Positions 9,401 through 17,176 of a stretch of DNA of 64,000 nucleotides are shown here, in pieces. Each line of letters starts with the position of its first letter. Position 1 is the stretch's first letter. The notes beneath the pieces are model-generated. The model was not told where the DNA came from and ran no database searches. It saw only the letters and a list, made by a program, of their open reading frames with translations. The translations under genes and the position numbers were made by a program. Source of the stretch: Liolophura sinensis (lineage: Eukaryota; Mollusca; Polyplacophora; Chitonida; Chitonidae); NCBI RefSeq assembly GCF_032854445.1, contig NC_088298.1, forward strand, positions 19,549,976 through 19,613,975, in the 5' to 3' direction.

Positions 9401-11775
9401 TATCGTCGTAGCATAATAATGATGGGGTGCGCGTCTAATAAATTTATTTGAATGTAAATTTGTTGTTGATATCCAAACATATGCATTTAATCTGAAGAGT
9501 GACAATATTTATGAACATATTAAAATACAAATATGATCAAAACGCAAGTTGAACACATTTGTTAGCTGAAAAGACCAAATTCTAGTGCAAATATATTTAT
9601 TAAACATGTGTCATATCCTCATTTATAGCATTATTACACAAAGACTATATTTGCCGCAAGACCCAAATATCCACCATGCAAAAAATTTTTTCATACACCT
9701 TTTTCTCTTTACAGAAAAATCGAAAAACATATAGAAAACCATACTGACAACTAACTTTTCGCACTCATTCATCTGAAATTTGTATAATTCTTATGTTTTC
9801 TCCATCGTTTAAGATTTCGGGACATAGCACATAATCTTTCCATTATTATACAGAAAGTGAAATTCCAAATACAGTGTTAAACAATCGCAAGAAAATCATT
9901 TCCACCAAAGGTTGTCTCCCTTTGCCTGTCAGTCGTACAACCAATATTGGATCACTGCATATATTACGGGAGGAGTTTTATGAAGTTTTCTCTGGGATAA
10001 GGATGAGAAGCTGAAGTGCTGATATTTACCATTTTGCTCTTCTTCTGTTGGTCCACAATTTGTGCCAGCAGCGTGGTGATTTCCTCGTTTTTCCTCAAAT
10101 TCACCTCGGCTTTCTCGATCAACTCATTGGACAAACCCTCCAGCTGCTCTTGCGCCTTGTTTGTTACAACAACAACATAACCCTAATGCGATACCAGCAG
10201 AAGTCAACTGTCTTTTTCTCTTTAAAGAAAAATGGAAATAAAAGATACTGAAGACCACATTTACGACTAACTATTGATGCTCTTCCATCTGAACTTTAGG
10301 CTATTTTTATATTTACTCCCCACCTTTAAAGTAAAAGAAAGCTAAAATGTGAAGTAAGGTTCATCAGACAGACAAGTGAAAACTAAGCCAGATGCGGCCA
10401 TGCACTCTTTCAAATACCTACCCTAAACCAATAACAAGAATATTCGATCAGCACTTCGAGATTAGGTCGAGATTAGGAAGATAACGCAACATTGAAACGA
10501 GACTCCAACGACATTCAGTCGAGAACTTCATGTAAATCTCGATCCTGCGTCTGAATCTCGCGTTGGCGACTAAAATTTGCACTCCTGTTAAGTTTTCGTC
10601 TGCTTTTTCATTTATCGACCAAATCTCGTCTGAATGTAGACCAAATCTCGCACAATGCATTGATCCTCGACTTAATCTCGTCATAAAGTCGCCTATATTC
10701 CTAGTCTCGTCAAAATGTTGCGGTATACTGGATTTGTTTGTCCAAGCTTAAATCCCCAATAAACCCGAGAAGAGCGACATTCGGACGACAACTCGAGATC
10801 AGAACGAGATTCGGAAAACAGGACGACATTCTGACGAGATTAGCGAGGCATTTAGTTGACAATGGGAGATTTAGAGGAATGGCGCGTTCTGGAACCAAAT
10901 CTCGAGAGAATCTCGAATAAATCTCGCGTTATACTCTAAATCTCGAATGAATCCGTCGGAATCTTGCTTTGTCGTGTGAGTCTCTTCAAAATATCACCTA
11001 CTTAATTCCTTAACTTACCTTCCAGTCTTGTGTGAAAGCGACATTCCTTTCTTTCAGTGTATACGTTCCCTCGTCCTTATTTATTGTACATATGTGCTTA
11101 TTCTATTTTTTCTCGCGTCATAGTTTAGTGGTTTAGTGTCGCAAGGACACGGGTTCAAATCCGACCATTAGGATTTCCACATTCCCCCGCCGTCACTGTT
11201 TCCGAGGACTTAATGGCAATGAACGATAGACAACCCTTGTGTGGCCATTTGCTTAATTAGATGAGGATCACTCGTCTTCCACCAATCTGGTGTGCATATC
11301 TGCATGTCATATATGGAAAGTTCGTCAGTAACTTCTCAACTCATAAAACTGACTTCAACCTTTCAAACCATCTCTCCCACCAACATTTCGAAATATTCCA
11401 GGAGAACATTAGGGTGTAGTGCATTTGTACAGTTTTATGAAGCTTGCATTTTAAGTGACACAAAAAATTTATTTTGAAGTCTTTTTCATTGTAATTGTCT
11501 GCATAAATTCCACCAAAAAAGTGCTTTGGAGGTCGGAAAAGTTGAAAATTTTCAGTATGTGATCGGCGTTAAACAATAATGAAATAGATACATAAAGGAA
11601 TGCATGACTCAAATGACTTAAACTACTTCATCAGGTCCACACCAAGACTGTCAAGCTCCCCGCAGTGACGGAACCTTACCTGGAACCTCGTGTCTGTCTA
11701 TCTGGGGCTGTGACGTCATCGGTGCTCGCAGGATTTGTCTACCTCATGACAGCAATGGTTCTGTTGTTCCATTAA
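919..11775 (+). CDS. MOXD1: DBH-like monooxygenase (MOXD1-type), exons 1-11 of a 5'-incomplete gene
   Basis: This is a copper type II, ascorbate-dependent monooxygenase of the dopamine beta-hydroxylase/PHM family; MOXD1 proteins are ER/secretory-pathway enzymes whose substrate is poorly known. The exons are 919-1065, 1891-2070, 2639-2722, 3186-3365, 4329-4431, 5606-5772, 6155-6340, 7088-7147, 7442-7569, 8548-8713 and 11635-11775. All ten introns are GT-AG and every junction keeps frame, giving 513 residues and a TAA stop. By recalled comparison with the roughly 613-residue vertebrate protein, only the signal peptide and the first part of DOMON are missing, upstream of the window. All six expected copper ligands are present: HH in exon 4 (LVHHIVLY), H in exon 5 (THFDNP), H-x-H in exon 7 (PHAHL) and M in exon 9 (EEMCLTF). 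The C terminus is hydrophobic, suggesting a membrane anchor. The enzyme should be catalytically competent; its substrate is unknown. Confidence 0.95.
1041..1450 (+). repeat. Minisatellite built from exon 1 end plus splice donor
   Basis: About nine units of about 48 bp start with the end of exon 1 (GACAACGACAGAC...CACG) and its donor (gtaagt-atcacc). Donor-like sites occur at 1066 (real), 1115, 1164, 1210, 1259, 1308, 1354, 1400 and 1446. Those at 1115 and 1164 have changed GT to AT; the others remain GT-type. Confidence 0.9.
1451..1890. other. Intron 1 remainder with SINE-tail remnant
   Basis: No coding signal is seen. Bases about 1798-1842 (gaccgcgtaaaacttcaatc followed by AAATAAATTAATAAATTT) resemble the 3' end of the SINE A family seen elsewhere in the window, in plus orientation. 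Confidence 0.45.
1891..2070 (+). CDS. MOXD1: MOXD1-like exon 2 (DOMON end and linker)
   Basis: Sixty codons, phase 0, from TCATCTAG| to AAG|gtaaaa. The protein starts TDTARVIWAYHDND and includes RRGSKSVLLLNPQK, the conserved MOXD1 linker between DOMON and the first copper domain. Confidence 0.93.
2071..2638. other. Intron 2 with a short repeat carrying TGACGTCA motifs
   Basis: There are three short imperfect repeats at about 2467-2530 (acattccatgtgacgtca type). Two carry the palindrome TGACGTCA (2493-2500 and 2514-2521), the core of a CRE-type site. Nothing else is recognised. Confidence 0.5.
2639..2722 (+). CDS. MOXD1: MOXD1-like exon 3 (start of first Cu domain)
   Basis: Twenty-eight codons, phase 0, starting at VKVPAEDTVYWCQAY and ending EKHHVIK. 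The T-x-Y-W-C segment is the usual opening of the N-terminal copper monooxygenase domain. The donor is gtacgt. Confidence 0.92.
2723..3185. other. Intron 3, nothing recognised
   Basis: A poly-G tract lies at about 2766-2776. I see no gene, RNA or clear repeat in the rest. Confidence 0.6.
3186..3365 (+). CDS. MOXD1: MOXD1-like exon 4 (HH copper ligands)
   Basis: Sixty codons, phase 0. LVHHIVLY supplies the paired histidines of the first copper site (the CuH site in PHM). CW...C and IFAWAVGAG follow the family pattern. The donor gtaaga at 3366 is followed within about 10 bases by a long AT microsatellite. Confidence 0.95.
3374..3455. repeat. (AT)n microsatellite
   Basis: An uninterrupted AT dinucleotide run of about 80 bp begins about 10 bases after the donor of exon 4. 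Open frames across it (YIYIYI...) are artefacts. Confidence 0.97.
3456..4328. other. Intron 4 remainder, nothing recognised
   Basis: AT-rich DNA with no coding signal or repeat that I can support, ending in the acceptor before exon 5. Confidence 0.6.
4329..4431 (+). CDS. MOXD1: MOXD1-like exon 5 (third His of first Cu site)
   Basis: This exon has 103 nt and ends in phase 1. It includes LPEHVGYPWG and LLQTHFDNP; the histidine in THFDNP matches the third ligand of the first copper site (HYDNP in vertebrates). The donor is gtaaga. Confidence 0.93.
4661..5540. repeat. Intronic minisatellite, ~34-bp units
   Basis: About 25 imperfect units of the type GTGCAGACATTGCCCTTGGT + CAGTGAGGTGACAT fill most of intron 5. 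Units differ by point changes and a few shortened copies (for example at 5125 and 5330). Unlike neighbouring arrays, the unit does not match the adjacent exon end. Confidence 0.92.
5606..5772 (+). CDS. MOXD1: MOXD1-like exon 6
   Basis: This exon has 167 nt and completes the split Asp codon from exon 5. It reads DWVDSSGLRLTLT, then YDAGSVSVGV, HIIPPHA and AGHCVPDC, the conserved region linking the two copper domains. The donor is CAG|gtaata, and the exon end is repeated in the intron that follows. Confidence 0.94.
5757..5866 (+). repeat. Short repeat built from exon 6 end plus splice donor
   Basis: About four units of 22-26 bp begin with the end of exon 6 (ATTACACAG) and its donor (gtaataatgacacac). 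The donor position reads gt at 5773, gc and gt(t) in the middle units, and gt again in the last. Confidence 0.8.
5880..6000 (+). mobile_element. tRNA-derived SINE fragment (possible)
   Basis: GCAGGTTCGTATCCAGC looks like a Pol III B box, and the following GGGTTC...CCTGCTCGG resembles a SINE body. No A box or tail is clear, so this is only a probable remnant. Confidence 0.35.
6155..6340 (+). CDS. MOXD1: MOXD1-like exon 7 (H-x-H copper ligands)
   Basis: Sixty-two codons, phase 0. FPHAHLIGTGVRFRHFRGGK carries the H-x-H ligand pair of the second copper site (CuM in PHM) and the conserved RxRHFR motif. It ends at CCG|gtaggt, and its last codons are repeated downstream. Confidence 0.95.
6322..6482 (+). 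repeat. Minisatellite built from exon 7 end plus splice donor
   Basis: Units of about 19 bp, GTCAAAGTTCTACCG|GTAG type, start in the last codons of exon 7 (VKVLP) and run through the donor into intron 7 for about eight decaying copies. A second patch at 6660-6745 repeats the last units together with a shared flank (GCGATCAAYAARAATG). Confidence 0.85.
6500..7087. other. Intron 7 remainder
   Basis: Apart from the second minisatellite patch (about 6660-6745), no gene or repeat is recognised. It ends in a T-rich acceptor before exon 8. Confidence 0.55.
7088..7147 (+). CDS. MOXD1: MOXD1-like exon 8
   Basis: Twenty codons, phase 0, opening GDHLVTECTYNT. This matches the family's GD-x-L-x-TEC-x-Y-NT motif, whose Cys takes part in a disulfide in PHM. 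A strong polypyrimidine tract precedes the acceptor and the donor is gtgagt. Confidence 0.93.
7442..7569 (+). CDS. MOXD1: MOXD1-like exon 9 (Met copper ligand)
   Basis: This exon has 128 nt and ends in phase 2. It reads GGESTNEEMCLTFAMYYPRT; the Met in EEMC is the third ligand of the second copper site. The donor is TTTT|gtaagt. Confidence 0.94.
7570..8547. other. Intron 9 with an 85-bp tandem duplication
   Basis: An 85-bp segment is directly duplicated at about 8053-8137 and 8138-8222 (GTCAAAAATCATTGCCCATA start) with very few differences, indicating a recent event. The rest of the intron shows nothing recognisable. Confidence 0.85.
8548..8713 (+). CDS. MOXD1: MOXD1-like exon 10
   Basis: This exon has 166 nt and completes a Phe codon with exon 9. 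It encodes a less conserved C-terminal segment ending VVAMCFSDKVFP. The donor is CCG|gtgagt. Its last 40-odd bases are amplified in the minisatellite that follows. Confidence 0.88.
8669..9215 (+). repeat. Minisatellite built from exon 10 end plus splice donor
   Basis: Units of about 60 bp (paired into a higher-order repeat of about 120 bp) contain the last exon 10 codons (AACACTGTAGTGGCAATG and TTCAGTGACAAAGTCTTCCC) followed by gtgagtacac. About eight half-units are seen. Several keep both the coding string and a perfect CCG|gtgagt junction, creating strong decoy donors downstream of the real one at 8714. Confidence 0.92.
9216..10029. other. Intron 10, first part
   Basis: AT-rich DNA with no coding signal on the plus strand. 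A segment at about 9705-9815 (TTTTTCTCTTTACAGAAAAA start) is imperfectly repeated at about 10211-10330, suggesting a transposable element whose outer parts flank the exon-like segment on the minus strand. Confidence 0.5.
10030..10155 (-). CDS. Candidate coiled-coil exon on the minus strand
   Basis: Forty-two codons are open on the minus strand and end in ATG|gtaaat. The peptide begins AQEQLEGLSNELIEKAEVNL and ends DQQKKSKM. It has a clear heptad pattern and is rich in Glu, Lys and Leu, like a coiled coil. The acceptor side is weak (AACAAACAAG). It lies inside intron 10 of the monooxygenase gene, between two imperfect direct repeats, so it may be an exon captured by a mobile element. I do not recognise the family. 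Confidence 0.35.
10447..10985. repeat. CGAGATT/AATCTCG-rich repeat
   Basis: Some twenty copies of CGAGAT or its complement occur in about 540 bp. One orientation dominates the middle and the other appears on both sides, as in a decayed inverted-repeat element. No open frame or clear ends. Confidence 0.6.
11108..11260 (+). mobile_element. tRNA-derived SINE (probable)
   Basis: TAGTTTAGTGGTTTAGTG resembles an A box and GGGTTCAAATCC is a good B box at tRNA-like spacing. A body with no clear tail follows. It sits in intron 10 of the monooxygenase gene. Confidence 0.5.
11635..11775 (+). CDS. MOXD1: MOXD1-like exon 11, C-terminal anchor and stop
   Basis: Forty-six codons plus TAA, phase 0 from exon 10. 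It encodes VHTKTVKLPAV, PRVCLSGAV and a final hydrophobic run (VLAGFVYLMTAMVLLFH). The tail fits a C-terminal membrane segment or GPI-type signal. The preceding intron, nearly 3 kb, is the longest in the gene. Confidence 0.88.
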   Translation, partial: VHTKTVKLPAVTEPYLEPRVCLSGAVTSSVLAGFVYLMTAMVLLFH

Positions 11776-12140
11776 TGAAAGTCCAGAAATATTTAGATTT
11801 TTTCATGGACTGTTCTACATAATGTGGCGGCACAGTGTTTAACTCAAATGTAGAGTTAATGTAACTGACAAAAGTGTTTAACGGCACACGCAGTATCTGT
11901 TATTATACAACACTTTTTTATGCTTCGTATTTTTGAATCTATGTAAATCATAAATCTATACAAACACCCATGTAATCAGAAATGTTTTGTCCATTACAAG
12001 TATTTTATTGATATGTTTGTTTCATATTTTATTCATTATCAGAATTTCCTGCTCTCATATATCTCCACTGTTTGATTACCGATACTGTTATACCGCTGAA
12101 GAGGAATAAATGTATTTTCTCCAATGAATAAGAAAATAAA
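11776..12140 (+). other. 3' UTR region of the MOXD1-like gene
   Basis: AT-rich DNA after the TAA at 11773-11775. Candidate poly(A) signals AATAAA lie at 12105-12110 and 12135-12140. Transcript evidence would be needed to place the cleavage site. Confidence 0.5.
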
Positions 12141-12370
12141 TTAAGGAAAGAAAGAAAAATCGTCTCAGAGTCGTAGGGTTATACCCAGCGCCTGTGCTAG
12201 TACTTATTGTTGTTTCTGTGCTTGGTTTTAATGTCGCTTTCAACAATATGCCCGTCTTCGCGGCGGTATATATTATATACAGTAGCATGCGGGTTTCCAT
12301 TCTGACATGTAATAACGTTACTATAACCCCTTACTTGAAAGCTATATGGAAGACACCTAACTCCAAAATC

Positions 12371-12600
12371 ACGAATCTGTCGTAGACTTAAGTCAGAATT
12401 AAGAGTCAGTCTTAAATTGTGATATTATTCCTGAACTTAGCTTTGAATATGTATTTTTCAATTTAATAATAAAAGTTTATGACAACTCCAAGGATACAAA
12501 TATTTCCAAGGTAGTTAACAATTTTAGGGCTGTAAACTGTTTTGGATTTAAGACAATGTCTACCTAAAGACAGGTTAGTGATCCCGGTGCGAGAAATATA
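12371..12600. mobile_element. Degenerate MITE copy
   Basis: The left side (TCACGAATCTGTCGTAGACT + TAAGTC) and the right side (GTTAGTGATCCCGG) resemble the terminal repeats of the better-preserved element at 18022-18241. The interior is AT-rich and non-coding. Confidence 0.45.
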
Positions 12601-12610
12601 CGTCATTATT

Positions 12611-12725
12611 ATAGGGGTCGGGGTGTGGTCCAGAGGTTAAGGTGCTTCTTCAAACGATAGTACAGGCGAGGTGTAGAGTTCAAACGTGGTCCTTAGTTCG
12701 TATATTCCTAGTTTGTGAGGCCTTA
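12611..12725 (+). mobile_element. tRNA-derived SINE fragment
   Basis: GTGTGGTCCAGAGGTTAAGG resembles the A-box region of a leucine- or serine-type tRNA and GAGTTCAAACGTGG a decayed B box. No folded tRNA or clean acceptor stem is evident. Confidence 0.45.
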
Positions 12726-13328
12726 ATTGGTGAAAATGAGCAATCAACAACACTTCTATGACTGTTTGGATGGCCTCACGTTCTCTGAATATCACTTGAC
12801 CTCAACCAGTATGCTACGCGTGTGGGTACATACGCAAGTCAGAAACTTGCCAAAGGTCGGCGGTTTACCTCTCACGTTGTGTAAGGGATTTATTCTGGAG
12901 TGTGTTTTGGGTTTTTGACCTGCATTTATGCACGCACACTTACCAATATGTGCGGTACCGCCGTGAAGTGTTAAGCATGTGCCTGCGCTTGGATACCTAC
13001 GGCCACGCTGTCCTATTCATCAGTACAACGCTTTACGTGCGTCTGAAGGACAGCGCCCGTTCACGAATTTAAAGGAAACATGAAGAGATCCTATAAAACG
13101 AAGATAATAGTTTTAAGGAAAATAAAGAAATTCCTGCCCCCCCCCCCCCCCAAAAAAAAGACAGAGATCAAAAAATGTCATTGCTGCTGTATGTTTGATA
13201 TATTTTCGTAATCCCTCTAATTCATTCATATTTTCCCGTGGTCTTGAATTTTCATCGATGAACATACTGGGACCGCGGGACCACCTTACCGCCCCCAATT
13301 TGCACTCAAAATTGTTTTGAGAGCTATC
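12726..13328. other. Intergenic, nothing recognised
   Basis: Contains a poly-C then poly-A tract at about 13136-13158 and short open frames without family features. I see no gene. Confidence 0.55.
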
Positions 13329-13341
13329 ACCGTTGACGTCA

Positions 13342-13611
13342 GGGGCCTCCGTGGCTCAGTTGGTTAGCGCGCTAGCGGAGCGTAATGACCCAGGAGTCTC
13401 TCACCAATGCGGTCGTTGTGAGTTCAAGTCCAGTTCAAGGAGAGGCTTCCTCTCCAGCCGCACAAGGGAAGGTCTGTCAGCAACCTGTGGATGGTAGTGG
13501 GTTTTCCCCTGGCTCTGCCCGGTTTCCACCCACCTTAATGCTGGCCGCCGTCGTATAAGTGAAATATTCTTGAGTACGGCGTAAAACACCAATCAAATAA
13601 ATAAATAAATA
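13342..13611 (+). mobile_element. Full-length tRNA-derived SINE, family A
   Basis: The head GGGGCCTCCGTGGCTCAGTT carries an A box (TGGCTCAGTTGG), and GAGTTCAAGTCC is the B box. A conserved body and a tail TACGGCGTAAAACACCAATC then (AAAT)n follow. It is flanked by a perfect 13-bp target duplication, ACCGTTGACGTCA, at 13329-13341 and 13612-13624. This is the best-preserved copy of the window's commonest SINE and its reference orientation. Confidence 0.92.
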
Positions 13612-13802
13612 ACCGTTGACGTCACATCATCAGGCTACTTAATTTCCGGACTGACTGCTGGCACCTTAGGAAAACAGCAGTTTAAAGCCACCTTTATTTC
13701 CCAAGAAGGAGACCGAGGAGCTTTTTCGTACCTTAACATGTTGAGCTACGTTCTAAACTCCACATTAAGAAAAAAAAAGCGTTTTATGAGTCCTTTAGCC
13801 CA

Positions 13803-14027
13803 GTGATTCGCATCAAAACGATGTCAGTTTCAAGACGGAATCTCCCAAATACAGGAGCAAATATCTTGCCGTATCAATTTGAACCAATAATGGACTACGC
13901 TGAGGTTCCAGCTAATGACACTGATAGCACTGAGCAGACTTCAGGTTCTGGGTTATCAGGCGATGAATTTTCTGCTTCCTCAGACTTCACGCCGTCATCA
14001 TTATATGAAAAACAGGACATCGGCTAA
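13803..14027 (+). CDS. Unrecognised open frame, 60-odd residues
   Basis: From the ATG at 13821 the frame reads MSVSRRNLPNTGANILPYQF and then a Ser/Asp/Glu-rich stretch to the TAA at 14025-14027. PYQFEP followed by acidic residues vaguely recalls the start of P2X7-like C-terminal-domain proteins, but that is a weak resemblance and nothing downstream supports it. Its last 45 bases belong to the tandem repeat that follows. It may be a gene fragment. Confidence 0.25.
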   Translation: MIRIKTMSVSRRNLPNTGANILPYQFEPIMDYAEVPANDTDSTEQTSGSGLSGDEFSASSDFTPSSLYEKQDIG

Positions 14028-14425
14028 ACATAAGAGACATCTACGTATCTATTTAAGTCTTGACTTCACGCTGGTATGCCATCAATATATCAAGAATAAC
14101 ACATCGAACTTTCTGTTTACATCTAGACACCACGCTAGTATGTCACAAATATATCAAAAAACATTGTTTATTTGTTTGTTTATCTATTTGTTTATTTACA
14201 TCTAGACCTCAGACTAATATGTCATCAATATAACAAAAAAGAGGTCATCGGACAAACATAAGAGATTTTTTTTATTTATTTACATCTAGACTTCACGCTA
14301 GGATGTCATCAATACAACAAAAACAGGGCATCGGCTAAACATAATAGACATCTATTTATTTATTTACACCTAGATTTCACGCAAATATGTCAACCAATAT
14401 TTAAAAACAGGACAAACGCAAGTTT
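13981..14425 (+). repeat. Tandem repeat, ~80-bp units
   Basis: About six imperfect units (AGACTTCACGCTAGTATGTC ... CATCGGCTAAACATAAGAGA) with variable T/A-rich joints. The first unit overlaps the end of the open frame ending at 14027, so the array was seeded by, or has engulfed, that sequence. Confidence 0.85.
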
Positions 14426-14695
14426 ATTTTATAAATTTATGGATTGATTGATTGATAGATTTGATTGATGCTTACCGCCATAATTTATATAATAAATCTA
14501 CATATATATGGGTATGGCAATGCCTGACAGGGCTTAACTGCGAGAAAAAAAAACGAGAAAGAAATGTCAGAATGTAGGAAGACGTACAACCACACGAAAC
14601 TAAAAATTTATATAGAAGCTATTTAAATGGGTCACATTCAAAGCACAACACATGAATGCACACGGCAATTCGACAAATAGTTTGTCTTCCATCGT

Positions 14696-17176
14696 TCATG
14701 GTGGTGTTGGGCTGACAGCAGCCTTGAGGTTCCGCCAGAAAATGACCTGTGCCTCCGGATCAGCGCTCCACTTGAGGAAGGTGATCTTGTGCCAGAGGTT
14801 TCTCAGCGCCCTCGGCATTAGACGAACAGGAATGTCTTCCATCAGTACACACAATATGGCATCGTCTCTGCCTTCTTCCAGACACTTCATACCGGCGTAC
14901 TCGATTTCTAGTGGACCGTATCGTGATTCGAGAAAACCCGGACTGATGATCAAAAGAATTTTGCGGCTCTCCTTCATTTTGTCCACGATGTTTTCATGAA
15001 TTGGTTTCCCAGGAGTGAAATCCCTGTCGTGAACACATAGAGTGACCGGATCGTCCACCAGTTCAAGTTTTGGACGTAACTGTCGAACAACCCATTCGTA
15101 CTCGTCAGACGTATAGGCCACAAAGGCGTCGTAGATGTACTCCTGGTCAACAAACATGTCCTGGGGAGGCATCAGTTTAGTATACAGCCAGTATCTGAGG
15201 TTTAATCGGTAACGGTATACCACAACAAACAGAAGGACCAAGACAAGTAATGTTAGAATACCGACAACTGATATTATCAGGTAAGTATGACTGACGCATT
15301 TCACTTCAAAGTCAGTTAACTGTTTGCGAAAGTCTTTCAGATAAACTTTCGTTCCGTTTGACAGGAAACATCTGTAATGGTCTACACCGGCAACGTTTGA
15401 CTCTCTCCAAAAAAGCCACCGGATAAATACGACTGTCTCACAAGTGCACTGCAATGGATTTCCGCCCAATATGATTTGGAAGCGATGCCCTTCATCCTCT
15501 CTTGACATCAGGCTGTCCAATAGGCTGATTTCCTTTGGTTGAAAATGGGTAATGGCGTTAGCTGTCAAGTCCAACTTTCGGAGATGAGGAATATGTGACA
15601 CGATTCCAGGCAGTCGCTGGAAGCCATTGTACGCCAAGATGACGGTCCTTAATTCCTGTGGTGATTTGAAAATTGGTATTTGTAAATCCATCAGGCCGTT
15701 GCCGGACAGATTTATCTCGCGTAGGTTCTTCAGCAGATCAAATGGGCGAGATAATATTAACGCCCCTTGCGCGTATGGACAGTTAGACATATCGAGGGTA
15801 GTTATACTCTGAGGAAAAATGTTGTCTCCCATTATAAGACACTTGATGCCAGTAATGTCGAGGTGGGTCAAGTTTGGGACTCCAGAGACCAGTGGAAACG
15901 CGCAGATATCCGAAACAGCATAGTCTAACCTCAAATATTGCAGAGAAGGCAAATTGGGGCTGAAATCCACCGTTGAACAAGGTATGAACCATTGTTGACA
16001 TCCACTAACACTTAGCCATTTCAGATTTGGTGGCAGAATAAAAGGTCCTGAACAGTCTCGAGATGTGACCAGGTCATCGCTGGATTTTGAGCTGCTATAC
16101 CCGATTCGGTAGAAGTCAATCTGGGTCAGGCGTTCACTGGAGATGAGGTACGACATCAGCTTTGACGGCCAGAAGTTGATCGCGTGGTATGACATGTTCA
16201 GCTTTTCTAGACAATCCAGCCGAAACTTTACAGGATTGCTGGTGTCGTCATCGTAGTAGATGTAATTCTGGGAAAGGTCCACCGACCGCACACATATTTT
16301 TCTTAAGTACATAAAATCCCGGTCCCCCAATTTGTAACCAATCATGTAGCTGTTCACCATGGCCATGTTGATGGTCGACATGTTGGATGGTAGACCTGCC
16401 AGAGATTGAAATGCGACTCTTAGCCCAAGGTTCTGGTTAAAACTCAGATCGAGAACTTCCAGAGAGATCAAAGGATCAAAGGCGCCACTCTCAATGTTTT
16501 CGATTTCACACCGGACCAGGGTTAGTTCTCTTACAGCAATGTCCCGGAAGGCCACAAATGTTTCATTTTTGATAGATGACCACTCGCAAGCTCTAGCCAT
16601 TACATCAGTTAATCTTACAGCTTCTTGTGTGGATATTCTCCTCATTCTGGTCACGGATTCGAACTCTAAATCAAATGTGAAGTTCTGAGGGAAATCTATG
16701 AACAGCGTCGTTAAGTTGTTCAGTCTGCAAAGTGCTTGGTTTATCCACTCTTTGCTGATTTTACATCGTTGAATACGTATCACTTCCAGACTCAGAAGAG
16801 GCTCGAACAGCTTCACTGATAAGTAGTCTGTGGTGAAATTCTGTATACTTTGTGATAAATTCAAAGATACAAGATTTTCAAGTCCCGCAAACGCCTTTGA
16901 CTCAATGTGCACAATCAAGTTCGCGGACAGGTCAAGTGTTCGTAGATTGGACAACATTGAGAAGGTGTAATCTTCAATCAATGGAATTTGGTTGTAACTT
17001 AAGTCAATTCCAAGAAGGTCAGCGGTAAACTTCTCAGTAGGCATGGTATACAAACGGCTACTCCAACAGTTTAGGAAATGTCTGTGCCTGTTAAGATGAC
17101 ATTTGGCACACCAGACAACCCAGACACAGGAGAGCACCAAAAGAACAAAGAAAATGGCGGTCACACACTTTAACAT
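14696..17176 (-). CDS. Toll-like receptor, single exon
   Basis: A type I innate immune receptor of 826 residues. The start is the ATG at 17176; the frame is open 30 bases further upstream but only from a TTG. Residues 1-24 form a signal peptide (MLKCVTAIFFVLLVLS...). Residues about 25-570 are leucine-rich repeats, and 573-627 a cysteine-rich LRR C-terminal cap (QCTCE...YRC...VKC). A transmembrane helix spans about 632-654 and a TIR domain about 680-820. TIR box 1 is YDAFVAYT, box 2 is CVHDRDFTPGKPIHENI with the BB-loop proline kept, and box 3 is the FW near the end. One cysteine cluster next to the membrane suggests the single-cluster (vertebrate-like) class. No intron or frameshift is present and a minus-strand AATAAA lies at 14423-14428. 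It should signal through a MyD88-like adaptor; the ligand is unknown. Confidence 0.95.
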   Translation of the reverse strand: MLKCVTAIFFVLLVLSCVWVVWCAKCHLNRHRHFLNCWSSRLYTMPTEKFTADLLGIDLSYNQIPLIEDYTFSMLSNLRTLDLSANLIVHIESKAFAGLENLVSLNLSQSIQNFTTDYLSVKLFEPLLSLEVIRIQRCKISKEWINQALCRLNNLTTLFIDFPQNFTFDLEFESVTRMRRISTQEAVRLTDVMARACEWSSIKNETFVAFRDIAVRELTLVRCEIENIESGAFDPLISLEVLDLSFNQNLGLRVAFQSLAGLPSNMSTINMAMVNSYMIGYKLGDRDFMYLRKICVRSVDLSQNYIYYDDDTSNPVKFRLDCLEKLNMSYHAINFWPSKLMSYLISSERLTQIDFYRIGYSSSKSSDDLVTSRDCSGPFILPPNLKWLSVSGCQQWFIPCSTVDFSPNLPSLQYLRLDYAVSDICAFPLVSGVPNLTHLDITGIKCLIMGDNIFPQSITTLDMSNCPYAQGALILSRPFDLLKNLREINLSGNGLMDLQIPIFKSPQELRTVILAYNGFQRLPGIVSHIPHLRKLDLTANAITHFQPKEISLLDSLMSREDEGHRFQIILGGNPLQCTCETVVFIRWLFWRESNVAGVDHYRCFLSNGTKVYLKDFRKQLTDFEVKCVSHTYLIISVVGILTLLVLVLLFVVVYRYRLNLRYWLYTKLMPPQDMFVDQEYIYDAFVAYTSDEYEWVVRQLRPKLELVDDPVTLCVHDRDFTPGKPIHENIVDKMKESRKILLIISPGFLESRYGPLEIEYAGMKCLEEGRDDAILCVLMEDIPVRLMPRALRNLWHKITFLKWSADPEAQVIFWRNLKAAVSPTPP

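Noticed and set aside
11108-11260. True tRNA gene (also considered at 12611, 13342 and 54245)
   Set aside because: A and B boxes are present, but no complete cloverleaf with paired acceptor stem is seen, and the two best copies have retroposon tails and target duplications. These are SINEs.
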